A DNA stretch of 64,000 nucleotides. Origin: Glycomyces tenuis DSM 44171. Lineage in GTDB: Bacteria; Actinomycetota; Actinomycetes; Mycobacteriales; Micromonosporaceae. The translations under genes and the position numbers were made by a program. Positions 43,790-52,027 of the stretch are shown piece after piece. Under the pieces are notes generated by a model, which made no database searches, was not told the origin of the DNA, and saw only the letters and a list, made by a program, of their open reading frames with translations. Each line of letters starts with the position of its first letter. Positions within the stretch are counted from its first letter, which is position 1. The stretch is from the NCBI RefSeq assembly GCF_000427885.1, contig NZ_ATYW01000020.1, forward strand, positions 20,816-84,815, given 5' to 3'.

Positions 43790-45457
43790 TCACTTGGCTT
43801 CGGCGTAGCTGTCGATGATCTTGGGACGCAGCGGGATCCGCACCGGCATGTCGCCGAACAGCGTCCGTGTGGCCCCGGCGGCGGCCGTCTCGATCGCCTC
43901 GCACACCGCCGGGGCGTGCGCGGCCGGGCAGTGCACCATGAACTCGTCGTGGAGGTAGAACACCAGCTCGCCGAGGCCGTCCTCGTGGAGCCGCCGCCGC
44001 AGCAGCGCCAGCAGCACCAGCGCCCATTCGGCGGCCGTGCCCTGCACGATGAAGTTGCGGGTGAACCGGCCGCGCCTGGTCGCGGCCCGGATGCCCTTGT
44101 CCGAGTTGAGCTCGGACCACCATTTCGCGCTCGGTGCGGGAACGGTCCGGCCGAGCCAGGTGCGGACGATCCCGCCCTTCTCGCCGGTGCGGGCGGCGCG
44201 CTCGACGCACTCGGCCGCCGCGGGGAACCGTTCGCGCATGAGCGCCACCAGGGCGGCCGCGTCTCCGGCGGTGCCGCCGTACATCGCCGAGATGAGCGCG
44301 ATCTTGGCCTTGGCGCGCTCGCCGCCCAGATCGGGGGCGAGCTCGGTGTAGAGGTCGTCGGCGGCCGTGGCGGCGATCATCGCCGCGTCACCGCTGATGG
44401 CCGCGAGCAGCCGCGGCTCCAGCTGCGCGGCGTCGGCGGCCACCAGCTTCCAGCCCGGTTCGGCCCGGATGGCCGCGCGCACGGCTTGGGGGAGTTGGAG
44501 CGCGCCGCCGCCGTCCGTCGCCCAGCGGCCGGTGTCGGCCCCGCCGACGGTGTACACCGGCCGGAACCGCGCCCCGGCCGCCTCGAAACGGGCATCGACC
44601 GGCCCGCCACCGCCCGAACTCGAGTGAACACTGACCCGCCCGCCCGCCGGCCCGCCACCACCCGAACTCGAGTGAACACTGATCCATTTGTCGGCCCAGC
44701 TCCAGCCGAATGCCGTCCATACTCTGGCGTGCTCGCGGTAGACCTTCAGCGCCTCGACGGCCGGGTGATCGACGGAGGCCAGCTCCCAGTGGTGCGTGGT
44801 CTTCACATCCACGCCCGCCGCGTGGAACGCGGCGAGGACCTGCTTGGTCGAATCGGGATTGAGCTGGTGCCCGAAGGCCTCGGCCACCCGGTCGGCGAGC
44901 GCCTGCACCTTGCGCGGGCGCATCCCCTTCGTCGGGCGCGGCCCCAGCAGCTCGCGCAGCAGCTCGTCGTGCACCTCGACGTCGAACGGGACCCCCGTCC
45001 GGCTCATCTCGGCGGCGACCAGCCCCCCGGCGGACTCGGCGGCGAGCAGCATCCCCAGCCCGTCGATGCCGAGCGCATGCAGGCGCCGCTGCTGATCGAG
45101 CCACGTGGCCTGGAGCTGCGTCAGCAGCGCGGGGCCGTCGACCGGTTCGGGCTCGCGTTCGAACAGCGTGCCTGCGTCCGGATCGGTCTCGACGACGTGG
45201 ACGGGAGGCTCGCGCCCCTCGGCGCGCGAGAGGATCCGCTCCGACAACCGCAGGTCACGGCACCGGCCCAACCGCGCTCCGGCCTCCAACAACGGTGGGT
45301 ACCCCCGCGCCGTGTCGCTCAGGACCCAGCGCGGCGAGCGCTCGGCCTCGATCACGGCCACGGCCGCGGCGAGGTCCTCGTGATGCGCCACGGGGCCGCC
45401 GGGCAGTGGCATCGTCCACCCCTCGGCGCCTCGACCAGGCACTATCGCGACCGTCAT
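43790..45457 (-). CDS. Pol I-like 3'-5' exonuclease/DNA polymerase with repeat insertion
   Basis: A 555-residue protein of the actinobacterial 'bifunctional 3'-5' exonuclease/DNA polymerase' family. A degenerate exonuclease-like half is followed by a family A polymerase domain: GADTGRWATDGGGALQLP, VAADAAQLEPRLLAAISGD (motif A), ARTGEKGG with IRAATRRGRFTRNFIVQGTAAEWA (motif B) and LVFYLHDEFMVHCP (motif C, His-Asp-Glu). Between TAFGWSWADKW and ARFRPVYTVGG, residues about 258-294, lies a Ser/Gly-rich stretch with the sequence SVHSSSGGGGP twice; relatives I can recall join these blocks directly. ATG at 45457 with GGAAGG close by. Confidence 0.85.
   Translation of the reverse strand: MTVAIVPGRGAEGWTMPLPGGPVAHHEDLAAAVAVIEAERSPRWVLSDTARGYPPLLEAGARLGRCRDLRLSERILSRAEGREPPVHVVETDPDAGTLFEREPEPVDGPALLTQLQATWLDQQRRLHALGIDGLGMLLAAESAGGLVAAEMSRTGVPFDVEVHDELLRELLGPRPTKGMRPRKVQALADRVAEAFGHQLNPDSTKQVLAAFHAAGVDVKTTHHWELASVDHPAVEALKVYREHARVWTAFGWSWADKWISVHSSSGGGGPAGGRVSVHSSSGGGGPVDARFEAAGARFRPVYTVGGADTGRWATDGGGALQLPQAVRAAIRAEPGWKLVAADAAQLEPRLLAAISGDAAMIAATAADDLYTELAPDLGGERAKAKIALISAMYGGTAGDAAALVALMRERFPAAAECVERAARTGEKGGIVRTWLGRTVPAPSAKWWSELNSDKGIRAATRRGRFTRNFIVQGTAAEWALVLLALLRRRLHEDGLGELVFYLHDEFMVHCPAAHAPAVCEAIETAAAGATRTLFGDMPVRIPLRPKIIDSYAEAK
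44601..44637 (-). repeat. dispersed short repeat, copy A
   Basis: 37-bp unit differing from copy B at two positions. The core ACTCGAGTGAAC is at 44618-44629. Read on the minus strand it encodes the second S-V-H-S-S-S-G-G-G-G-P of the polymerase. Confidence 0.8.
44649..44685 (-). repeat. dispersed short repeat, copy B
   Basis: 37-bp unit 48 bases (16 codons) from copy A with 35 of 37 identical bases. The core is at 44666-44677. It keeps the polymerase frame open. A related 26-bp copy lies in hrpB. Confidence 0.8.
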
Positions 45458-45680
45458 GCCTTCCAGCGAAGCACGGGCGTCCGACAATGTGGGACGGTCC
45501 GCGGCAGGCGCCCACGCGTGGCGATCATCACCGAGCTCTGTCCACGATAGTCGTCTGAACAGCGAAAACATCTCATTTCCGCTCGGCCATCCTGCCGGAA
45601 CGGCGTTCTCGGCCCGAACCGGAGACCACCATCTTGATCTGGACGTACATACTTCGGGCGCTCAGGGGTAACCGTCCGGC

Positions 45681-45824
45681 ATGGAGTTCATTTTGTGGAT
45701 ACTGGCGGTCATCCTGGTCGCCTACGGCGTGTACGTGATCTTCCGCGGCCGAGTGCTGATGGGCATTCTGTTCATCATCGTGGGGCTGCTCGTGGGACCG
45801 GGCGGCGTCAGCCTCTTCACATGA
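45681..45824 (+). CDS. GPGG-motif small membrane protein
   Basis: A 47-residue peptide with two closely spaced helices (ILWILAVILVAYGVYVI and MGILFIIVGLLV) and the GPGG motif just before the end (VGPGGVSLFT). This is a recognised small membrane protein type in actinobacteria with no known function. Only a weak AGGGG is seen well upstream of the ATG. Convergent with the LacI gene. Confidence 0.75.
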   Translation: MEFILWILAVILVAYGVYVIFRGRVLMGILFIIVGLLVGPGGVSLFT

Positions 45825-45906
45825 CCGGACCTGGCCGCCGCCCGCCCTCCGGCCTCTCCCTGAGACCGGAGCGCTCGGAGGCGGCGACCGGGTCGGCAGA
45901 CAGTCC

Positions 45907-45929
45907 GAGTCGGCCGCTCAGGCCGACTC
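45907..45929 (-). terminator. hairpin over the LacI stop codon
   Basis: GAGTCGGCC (45907-45915) and GGCCGACTC (45921-45929) form a 9-bp perfect stem with a five-base loop containing the stop codon of the LacI gene. It probably ends the laminarin operon. Confidence 0.5.
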
Positions 45930-47000
45930 CCGAACCACCAGCTCGGTGGGGAGGATGGTCGAAGGCTCGACCTCCTCCCCGCCGAGCAGCCTCAGCATGT
46001 GCCGGGCCAGCGTCCGGCCGATCTCCGTGATCGGCTGGCGCACCGTCGTCAGCGGAGGCTCGCAATACGAGGCCAGCGCGATGTCGTCGAAGCCGATCAC
46101 CGCCACGTCTCCCGGTACGGTGCGGCCCGATTCGCGAAGCGCCGTCAGCGCCCCGTGGGCCATGAGGTCCGAGGCGACGAACACCGCGTCCAGGTCGGGC
46201 TCGTCGGCGAGCAGCTGACGCATCGCCTCCACCCCCGAGGGCGCGGTGAAGTCGCCGATCGCCATGACCGCGCGCCTGCCGGCGTCGGCCAGCGCCTGCC
46301 GGTAGCCCTCCAGTCGGGCCCGCCCGGCCGACATGTCCTGCGGCCCGGTGATGGTCGCGATCTTGCTCCGCCCCTGAGCGATCAGGTGCTCCACGGCGGC
46401 CTTGACGCCGCCGACGTGGTCGACGTCGATGTACGGCGCCGACAGGTGCGGCAGCGAACCGTTGCACACCACCGGCACCCCGCGCCGGAGCATGAGCTCC
46501 GGCAGCGGGTCGGCGTCGTGCAGCGAGGCGAACATGACGCCGTCGACGTGCCCGCCGACCGCGTAGCGCTCCACGCGGGCCCGCCCCTCGTTCGAACCGG
46601 TCGTCATGAGCACCAGCAGCTTCCCGGCCGCGTCCAGCTCCGTGGCGACGCCGCGGATGACGCTCGGGAAGAACTGGTCGTCGGAGAACACCCGCGTCGG
46701 CGACTCGGGCACGATGAGCGCGATCGAATCGGTCCGGTGCGTCACCAGGCTCCGGGCGGCCGCGTGCGGCACGTAGCCCAGCTCGGCCGCGGCGGCCTCA
46801 ACCGCCGTGCGCAGATGCTCGGCGACGGTCGTCTGCCCGTTGACGACCCTGGAGACCGTCGCGCGCGAGACGCCCGCCCGGTCGGCGACCTCCTCGAGCG
46901 TCGGGCGCCGCTCCCGGCGGACCTTGCCCGCCGTGAGGCCGCGATCGAGCCGAAGCTCGCCGGACGCGAAGCCGTCCGGTCCCGGTTCCGTCTGTCGCAT
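45918..47000 (-). CDS. LacI-family regulator of the laminarin operon
   Basis: A 360-residue LacI/GalR repressor. The HTH is at about 33-55 (PTLEEVADRAGVSRATVSRV) and is followed by the hinge helix GYVPHAAARSL. The periplasmic-binding-like domain has IALIVPESPTRVFSDDQFF, VDHVGGVKAAVEHLI and VFVASDLMAHGALTALRE. The ATG at 47000 is preceded by purine-rich sequence 17 bases after the permease stop. An in-frame GTG at 47033 overlaps that permease and is less likely. It is the last gene of the GH16 operon and should bind the palindromes upstream of GH16, so it is probably autoregulated. Confidence 0.93.
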   Translation of the reverse strand: MRQTEPGPDGFASGELRLDRGLTAGKVRRERRPTLEEVADRAGVSRATVSRVVNGQTTVAEHLRTAVEAAAAELGYVPHAAARSLVTHRTDSIALIVPESPTRVFSDDQFFPSVIRGVATELDAAGKLLVLMTTGSNEGRARVERYAVGGHVDGVMFASLHDADPLPELMLRRGVPVVCNGSLPHLSAPYIDVDHVGGVKAAVEHLIAQGRSKIATITGPQDMSAGRARLEGYRQALADAGRRAVMAIGDFTAPSGVEAMRQLLADEPDLDAVFVASDLMAHGALTALRESGRTVPGDVAVIGFDDIALASYCEPPLTTVRQPITEIGRTLARHMLRLLGGEEVEPSTILPTELVVRESA

Positions 47001-47016
47001 GGCTCCGCCTTCCGCC

Positions 47017-47928
47017 TCAGCCCTTGACCGCACCTTGCATGATCCCGCTGATCATGTACTTGCCCAGCAGCGCGAACACCGCCAGCAGTGGAAGCGTAGC
47101 CAGCACCGTCCCGGTCAGCACAAGGGACTGGTCGGTGACATAGCCGCCCGCGAGGGTCGACAGCGCCACCTGCACGGTGTAGTGCTCGGGGCTGGACAGG
47201 ACGATCAGCGGCCAGAAGTAGTCGTTCCAGGCGGTCAGGAAGGTCAGCACCCCGAGCACCACCGCGGCCGGCCTGGCGGCGGGCATCACCACCTGCCAGA
47301 AGATCCGGAACGTCGAGGCCCCGTCCACGCGGGCGGCCTCGATGAGCTCGCCGGGGAGCGCCCCGCGCAGGTACTGGGTCATGAAGAACACCCCGAAGGC
47401 GTTGACCAGGCCCGGCGCGATCACCGCCCACAGCGTGTCGGTCCACTCCAGCTCGATCATGAGCATGTACAGCGGGATGACGCCCAGCTGCACGGGCACC
47501 ATCATCGTCGCGACCACCGCCACCAGCAGGACCCTCGCCGCCGTGAACCGGAGCTTCGCGAAGGCGAACCCGGCCAGCGTGGAGAAGAACACCACCGAGG
47601 CGGTGATGGCGACGCTGACGGTCACCGAGTTGATCAGGGCCGCGTCGAACGGGACGGTCGTGAACACCCGCTCGACGTTCGCGACGAGGTTCGCCCCGGG
47701 CAGCAGCGGCGGCGGGATCTGCCCGAGCGCCGAGTTGTCGCGGGAGGCCACCACGACGCTGTAGTACAGCGGGAAGGCCGAGAAGAACAGCACCGCCACC
47801 AGCGTCAGGTACGCGAGCCGGCCCGGCCGGTTCCGCATGAGCCGCAGGTAGGCGCGCCGCTTCCGGGCGCTGACCGGGGCGGGACGCGGCCGCTGCGGTG
47901 CGGCCTCGGCGGTGGGCGCGGTGGTCAC
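47017..47928 (-). CDS. beta-glucan oligosaccharide ABC permease (MalG type)
   Basis: A 303-residue permease with six helices and the EAA loop ELIEAARVDGASTFRIFW. A basic cytoplasmic N-terminus (ARKRRAYLRLMRNRPGR) precedes the first helix. The GTG at 47928 has AGGAG seven bases upstream and overlaps the previous permease stop by four bases. There is no ATPase gene in the operon. Confidence 0.93.
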   Translation of the reverse strand: MTTAPTAEAAPQRPRPAPVSARKRRAYLRLMRNRPGRLAYLTLVAVLFFSAFPLYYSVVVASRDNSALGQIPPPLLPGANLVANVERVFTTVPFDAALINSVTVSVAITASVVFFSTLAGFAFAKLRFTAARVLLVAVVATMMVPVQLGVIPLYMLMIELEWTDTLWAVIAPGLVNAFGVFFMTQYLRGALPGELIEAARVDGASTFRIFWQVVMPAARPAAVVLGVLTFLTAWNDYFWPLIVLSSPEHYTVQVALSTLAGGYVTDQSLVLTGTVLATLPLLAVFALLGKYMISGIMQGAVKG

Positions 47929-48911
47929 GAGGCACTCCTGATGCGTCGGATGAACAGGTAGTTGAGCAGCGCGACGAGCACGATGACGGCGAACATCGTC
48001 CAGGCCACCGCCGAGGCGTACCCGAATTCGAAGCCCCGGTTGAACGCGTGCTCGTACAGGTAGAGCGTCAGCGTCTGGAACTGCCGCGAGGAGCCGCCGG
48101 TGACGCCGTTCGGTCCGGCGCCGCCGAACAGCTGCGGCTCGGCGAAGATCTGGAGCCCGTAGATCGTCGAGACGATCACCGTGAACACGATCGTCGGGCG
48201 GATCATCGGCACGGTGATGCGGAACAGCTGCTGGAGCCGCGAGGCCCCGTCCAGGTGCGCTGATTCGTAGATCTCCCGCGGCACGGCCTGCATGGCCGCC
48301 AGGTAGATGAGCGCGTTGTACCCGGTCCACTTCCACGCCACCATGACCGCGATCGCCACATGCGAGGACGCCCGCCCGGTCTGCCAGTCGATCCGCCCGG
48401 CGCCCAGGGACTCCAGGACCCAGTTGACGAGCCCGAAGTCGCGCCCGAACAGCTGGCTGAAGATGACCGCGACGGCCACCACGGAGGCGACGTTCGGCAG
48501 CAGCATGCCCATGCGGAAGAACGTCTGGCCGCGCAGCCGCATGGTCAGCAGGTGCGCCAGCAGCAGCGCCGCCAAGAGCTGCGGCGCCGTCGACAGCGCC
48601 AAGATCGAGACGGTGTTGGCCAGCGCGTTCCAGAAGTACGGGTCGCTCAGCAGCGCCGTGTAGTTCTCGACGCCGACGAAGGCCCGCTCGTCGGACAGCA
48701 GGCTCCAGTCGTGCATGGACACCCACGCGGTGAACGCCAGCGGGAACAGCCCGAAGGCCGCGAACAGCGCGAAGAACGGCGCGATGTAGAGGAACGGGGA
48801 GGCCTTGAGGTCGAGGCGGTACAGGCGGTGGCGCCAGGGCCCGATCGGCGCGGGCCGTCCGTCGGCCGCCGTTCGACGCTTCGCCGCGGCGGGCCTCGTG
48901 TCGAGGGACAT
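47925..48911 (-). CDS. beta-glucan oligosaccharide ABC permease (MalF type)
   Basis: A 328-residue permease with six helices and the EAA loop EIYESAHLDGASRLQQLF. It lies 84 bases after the binding-protein gene, behind a strong stem-loop that probably lowers its expression relative to the binding protein. Confidence 0.93.
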   Translation of the reverse strand: MSLDTRPAAAKRRTAADGRPAPIGPWRHRLYRLDLKASPFLYIAPFFALFAAFGLFPLAFTAWVSMHDWSLLSDERAFVGVENYTALLSDPYFWNALANTVSILALSTAPQLLAALLLAHLLTMRLRGQTFFRMGMLLPNVASVVAVAVIFSQLFGRDFGLVNWVLESLGAGRIDWQTGRASSHVAIAVMVAWKWTGYNALIYLAAMQAVPREIYESAHLDGASRLQQLFRITVPMIRPTIVFTVIVSTIYGLQIFAEPQLFGGAGPNGVTGGSSRQFQTLTLYLYEHAFNRGFEFGYASAVAWTMFAVIVLVALLNYLFIRRIRSAS

Positions 48912-48949
48912 AGGGTCGCTTTCGGTGTCGGGGTGCGGGCGGAGGAGGC

Positions 48950-48984
48950 GGGGCGGCCCCGGACTGCGAATACGGGGCCGCCCC
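48950..48984 (-). terminator. intercistronic stem-loop after the binding-protein gene
   Basis: GGGGCGGCCCCG (48950-48961) and CGGGGCCGCCCC (48973-48984) form a 12-bp perfect stem with an 11-base loop in the gap between the binding protein and the first permease. Such loops protect upstream mRNA or partly terminate. Confidence 0.7.
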
Positions 48985-48995
48985 CGGTGGAGGGG

Positions 48996-50258
48996 CTAGA
49001 ACGACTCCAGGTCGCTCAAGACCTGCGACCAGGCGTCCTCAGGGGACTGGCTGCCGTCCTCGATGCGGCCCAGGCCCTGGCCGAGCGTGGCGAGCACGTC
49101 GCCTTGCAGCGGCCCTTGGTACTGCGGCTCGACCGCCTGGGCCGCGCCGGTGAAGATCTCGCCGACCGGCGCGTCGTTGAAGTAGGGCTTGGTCATGCCC
49201 GTGAGCGCCGGGTCCTCGTACAGCTCCGGCGTGGACGGGAAGTTCCCGGTCTGCTCGAAGACCTTGAGCTGCTGCTCGGGCGCGGTGAGCCATTCGATGA
49301 GCTCGTACGCCTCCTCGGCGTGCTCGCCTTGGGCGGGCAGCACCAGGTGCGAGCCGCCCATGTTGCCGGCCCCGCCTGGCACGGACGCGATGTCCCACAG
49401 CCCGGCCGCGTCGGGCGCGTTGGTCTCGATGTAGGTGGTCATCCACGCCGGGCAGATGATGGTCGCGAAGGTGCCCTCGCTGAAGCTGGCGTTCCACTCC
49501 GGGGTGTAGGCCTCCAGGCCGTTGGACATGCCCGCCTCGATGGCCTCGACCGTCAGGTCCCAGGCCTCCCCGACGGCCGGGTTGGAGTCGACGACGATGC
49601 TGCCCTCGCGGTCGTACACGCCCTGCTCCGCCTGCTCGACCTGCGCGCGGAACATGTTGCCCGAGGACTCGAAGAAGTACGTGCCGTCGGTCGCGTCCAT
49701 GTACTGGTGGCCCACCGCCACGTAGTCCGCCCACGACTCGGCCCACAGCGCCGAGACCTCGTCGCGCTCGACCGGCAGCCCGGCGGCCTCGAACAGGTCC
49801 CGCCGGTAGCACATGGCCATGCCGCCGACGTCGGTGCCGAGCCCGATGAGGGCCTCGCCGTCGCCCGAGAGCGCCTGCTGCCACTTCCAGTCGAGCCACT
49901 GGCCTTCGAGCTCGTCGGCGCCGAGGTCGAGGAGGTCGTGGAAGCGGTCGGGGGAGGCGGTGTACTGGCTGACGTAGCCGACCTCGACCGCCTCGATGTC
50001 GGCCGCTCCGGACCCGGTGGCGAGGTGGGTGGTGAGGTTGGTGTGGTGGTCGGCGAACTCGCTGATGCGCTCCTCGATCTCGATGTCGGGGTGCGTCTCC
50101 ATGTACTCCTCGTACAGCGGGCCGAAGCCGAAGTCGCCGAACAGGCCCACCGTGAGGGTGACGGTGCCGTCGTCGGCGTCCGAGCAGGCGGCTCCGGCGG
50201 CCACCAGGACTGTCGCGGTGCCCGCCGCGAGGGCGGCCCGCAGTGACTTGCTGCTCAT
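48996..50258 (-). CDS. beta-glucan oligosaccharide solute-binding lipoprotein
   Basis: A 420-residue family 1 binding protein with a lipoprotein signal and lipobox (LVAAGAACS, Cys at about 25). The mature part has LTVGLFGDFGFGPLYEEYME, EFADHHTNLTTHLATGSGAAD, and PAWMTTYIETNAPDAAGLW. Position between a laminarinase and two permeases implies binding of laminari- or other beta-glucan oligosaccharides; the sequence alone does not show this. Confidence 0.92.
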   Translation of the reverse strand: MSSKSLRAALAAGTATVLVAAGAACSDADDGTVTLTVGLFGDFGFGPLYEEYMETHPDIEIEERISEFADHHTNLTTHLATGSGAADIEAVEVGYVSQYTASPDRFHDLLDLGADELEGQWLDWKWQQALSGDGEALIGLGTDVGGMAMCYRRDLFEAAGLPVERDEVSALWAESWADYVAVGHQYMDATDGTYFFESSGNMFRAQVEQAEQGVYDREGSIVVDSNPAVGEAWDLTVEAIEAGMSNGLEAYTPEWNASFSEGTFATIICPAWMTTYIETNAPDAAGLWDIASVPGGAGNMGGSHLVLPAQGEHAEEAYELIEWLTAPEQQLKVFEQTGNFPSTPELYEDPALTGMTKPYFNDAPVGEIFTGAAQAVEPQYQGPLQGDVLATLGQGLGRIEDGSQSPEDAWSQVLSDLESF

Positions 50259-50290
50259 AAGGGCTCTTTCCTGATCAGTGGATGAGGGAT

Positions 50291-50349
50291 CCGGCTCCCG
50301 CGCGGCGTGCCGGTCGCCGCTCGGACCCCGCCGAGCGCGCGGGAGCCGG
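50291..50349 (-). terminator. intercistronic stem-loop after the GH16 gene
   Basis: CCGGCTCCCGCGCG (50291-50304) and its exact complement at 50336-50349 form a 14-bp stem with a 31-base loop, between the GH16 stop and the binding-protein start. It could uncouple expression of the enzyme and the transporter. Confidence 0.65.
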
Positions 50350-50366
50350 GTGAGGGGCTCTTTCGC

Positions 50367-51803
50367 CTAGTGGCGGAAGTGGAACCAGTTGAGGTTGACG
50401 AAGTCGTTCGGCTGCCCGCTGGTGAAGGTGAGGTAGACGTCGTGGACGCCGGTGACCGATGCGACGTTGCCGGGGACGGTGCGCCAGCTCTGCCAGCCGC
50501 CGGTGTCCCCGACGGCGATGCTGCCGATCGGCGCGGCCGAACGGCTGTCGATGCGCACCTCGACCAGTCCGCTCACGCTGCCGCCGGCTCCCGAGGCCAC
50601 TCTGGCCACGAAGTCGACGGGCGCACTGGAGCCGAAGTCGACGTCGTCGTAGCGGACCCAGTCGCCGTTGGCGAGCGCGCCGATGTTCTGGCCGCCGCCG
50701 CCGTCCGTCGTGGCCTCCGCGATGGTGCCGCTCTGCTGGTCGAACGACTCGGCCTGGATGGCGCTGTACGCGTCGTGGCCTTCGCCGTCGCCGGGCGGGT
50801 CGGTCGGGTCGCCCCCGCCGTCGCCGGTGCCGCTGGTGTAGACGCGGACGTAGTCGACCAGCATGCTGTGGCCCGGCTGGGTGGCGGCGACGGGGGTGGC
50901 GTGGCCGGCCACGCCGTCGGGGAAGGCCCCGCCCATGGCGAGGTTGAGCAGGATGAAGTAGCCCGCGTGCGAGGTCATGTCCGCCCACGTGCCCGAGCCG
51001 ACGGTCGACTCGCTGACCGAGTGGAACAGCTGCCCGTCGGCGTACCAGCGCAGCTCGCGGGCGGAGTCGTCCCATTCGAACGCGTAGGTGTGGAAGCCGT
51101 TCTTGCAGGTGCCGCCGCATTCGGTCGTGGCGCCCAGACCCATGGTCTCGTTGCAGGGCCCGCCGGGGTTGACGCCGCAGTGGAGGACGCCGTGGACCGT
51201 GCTCTGGCCGTTGACGTTCTCCATGAAGTCGTACTCGCCGATGCCGGGCCAGTTCCAGTAGTTGCCGCGGTAGGGCGAGCCGAGGGCCCAGAACGCGGGC
51301 CAGTAGCCGAGTGCGGCCTCGCCGGAGACCTGCGGCAGTTGCAGGCGTCCTTCGATGCGGAGGGTCCCGCCGGCGGGCGGTTTGAAGTCCGCGCGCTTCG
51401 TCTCGATGCGGGCCGAGGTCCAGTTGCCCGAGCCGTCGCGCAGCGCGGTGATCTCGAGCTGGCCGTCGCCGTTCATGGAGAGGTTGGAGGGATCGTCGGT
51501 GTGGTAGGCGATCTCGCCGGTGCCCCAGTTGGAGGGCCCGCCGGGGTAGCCGTGGCCGATGTCGATCTGCCAGTTGTCCGAGGACGGCAGTTGGCCCGCG
51601 CCGCCGTTGAACTCGTCGGACCACACCAGGTCCCACTGCTGGGCGGCGTTCGCGTTCTCGTCTTCGGGGTCCGCGTTGGCGGTGGCCGCGGTGACGCCCG
51701 CGGCGGTGACCACGGCGAGCGCCGCGGCGAGGGAGGCGGTGAGGCGCCTGAGCCGGCGCCGCCGCTTCGGAACATGGGTATCGGAGGTCTGCGCGTCAGT
51801 CAT
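50367..51803 (-). CDS. secreted GH16 laminarinase with CBM6-like domain
   Basis: A 478-residue secreted endo-beta-1,3-glucanase. An N-terminal basic region and hydrophobic core (LTASLAAALAVVTAAGVTAA) form the signal. The GH16 domain (about 52-315) has WDLVWSDEFNGGAG at its start and the catalytic Glu-x-Asp-x-x-Glu in WPGIGEYDFMENVNG, then WYADGQLFHSV and a LLNLAMGGAFPDG block. A Gly/Asp/Pro linker leads to a C-terminal CBM6-like beta-sandwich (IQAESFDQQSGT to NLNWFHFRH) for glucan binding. AAGGAG sits about six bases before the ATG at 51803. It is the first gene of the operon under LacI control. Confidence 0.93.
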   Translation of the reverse strand: MTDAQTSDTHVPKRRRRLRRLTASLAAALAVVTAAGVTAATANADPEDENANAAQQWDLVWSDEFNGGAGQLPSSDNWQIDIGHGYPGGPSNWGTGEIAYHTDDPSNLSMNGDGQLEITALRDGSGNWTSARIETKRADFKPPAGGTLRIEGRLQLPQVSGEAALGYWPAFWALGSPYRGNYWNWPGIGEYDFMENVNGQSTVHGVLHCGVNPGGPCNETMGLGATTECGGTCKNGFHTYAFEWDDSARELRWYADGQLFHSVSESTVGSGTWADMTSHAGYFILLNLAMGGAFPDGVAGHATPVAATQPGHSMLVDYVRVYTSGTGDGGGDPTDPPGDGEGHDAYSAIQAESFDQQSGTIAEATTDGGGGQNIGALANGDWVRYDDVDFGSSAPVDFVARVASGAGGSVSGLVEVRIDSRSAAPIGSIAVGDTGGWQSWRTVPGNVASVTGVHDVYLTFTSGQPNDFVNLNWFHFRH

Positions 51804-51825
51804 GACGACTCCTTTGCCGGATTGT

Positions 51826-51843
51826 TGAGAAACCGCTCTCTGC
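51826..51843 (-). promoter_or_regulatory. second, imperfect LacI-type operator
   Basis: TGAGAAACCGCTCTCTGC matches the perfect palindrome upstream at 14 of 18 positions. The two centres are 43 bases apart, about four helical turns, so two repressor dimers would face the same side. Confidence 0.55.
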
Positions 51844-51868
51844 TGGAAAACCATGCTCAGTTATTCCT

Positions 51869-51886
51869 TGAGAGAGCGCTCTCTCA
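51869..51886 (-). promoter_or_regulatory. perfect palindromic LacI-type operator
   Basis: TGAGAGAGCGCTCTCTCA is an 18-bp perfect palindrome with the GAGCGCTC core known from CebR/CelR-type sites of actinobacterial glucan regulators. It lies downstream of the -10, so repression may act by roadblock. Confidence 0.8.
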
Positions 51887-51902
51887 TTGGGCTTCGCTCC
51901 TG

Positions 51903-51931
51903 TTTCTACCCAAGCAATCAATGCATGTCAA
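51903..51931 (-). promoter_or_regulatory. promoter of the laminarin operon
   Basis: On the minus strand a consensus -35 TTGACA (51931-51926), 17-base spacer and -10 TAGAAA (51908-51903) give a start near 51896 and a 5' UTR of about 93 bases holding both operators. Confidence 0.6.
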
Positions 51932-52027
51932 TGCGTCGTGACTGAACCGTTATCTTCCGGTCGCAGTGAGAAAGCGCGATCATGCTTGTGCCCCTTGCGT
52001 ATCGGGGCATGGAAAGAAGCCGGGCCG

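Noticed and set aside
45866..45876. GAGCGCTC core between the GPGG gene and the LacI gene
   Set aside because: Only eight bases are palindromic and the flanks do not match the operator; it is between convergent 3' ends, not in a promoter.
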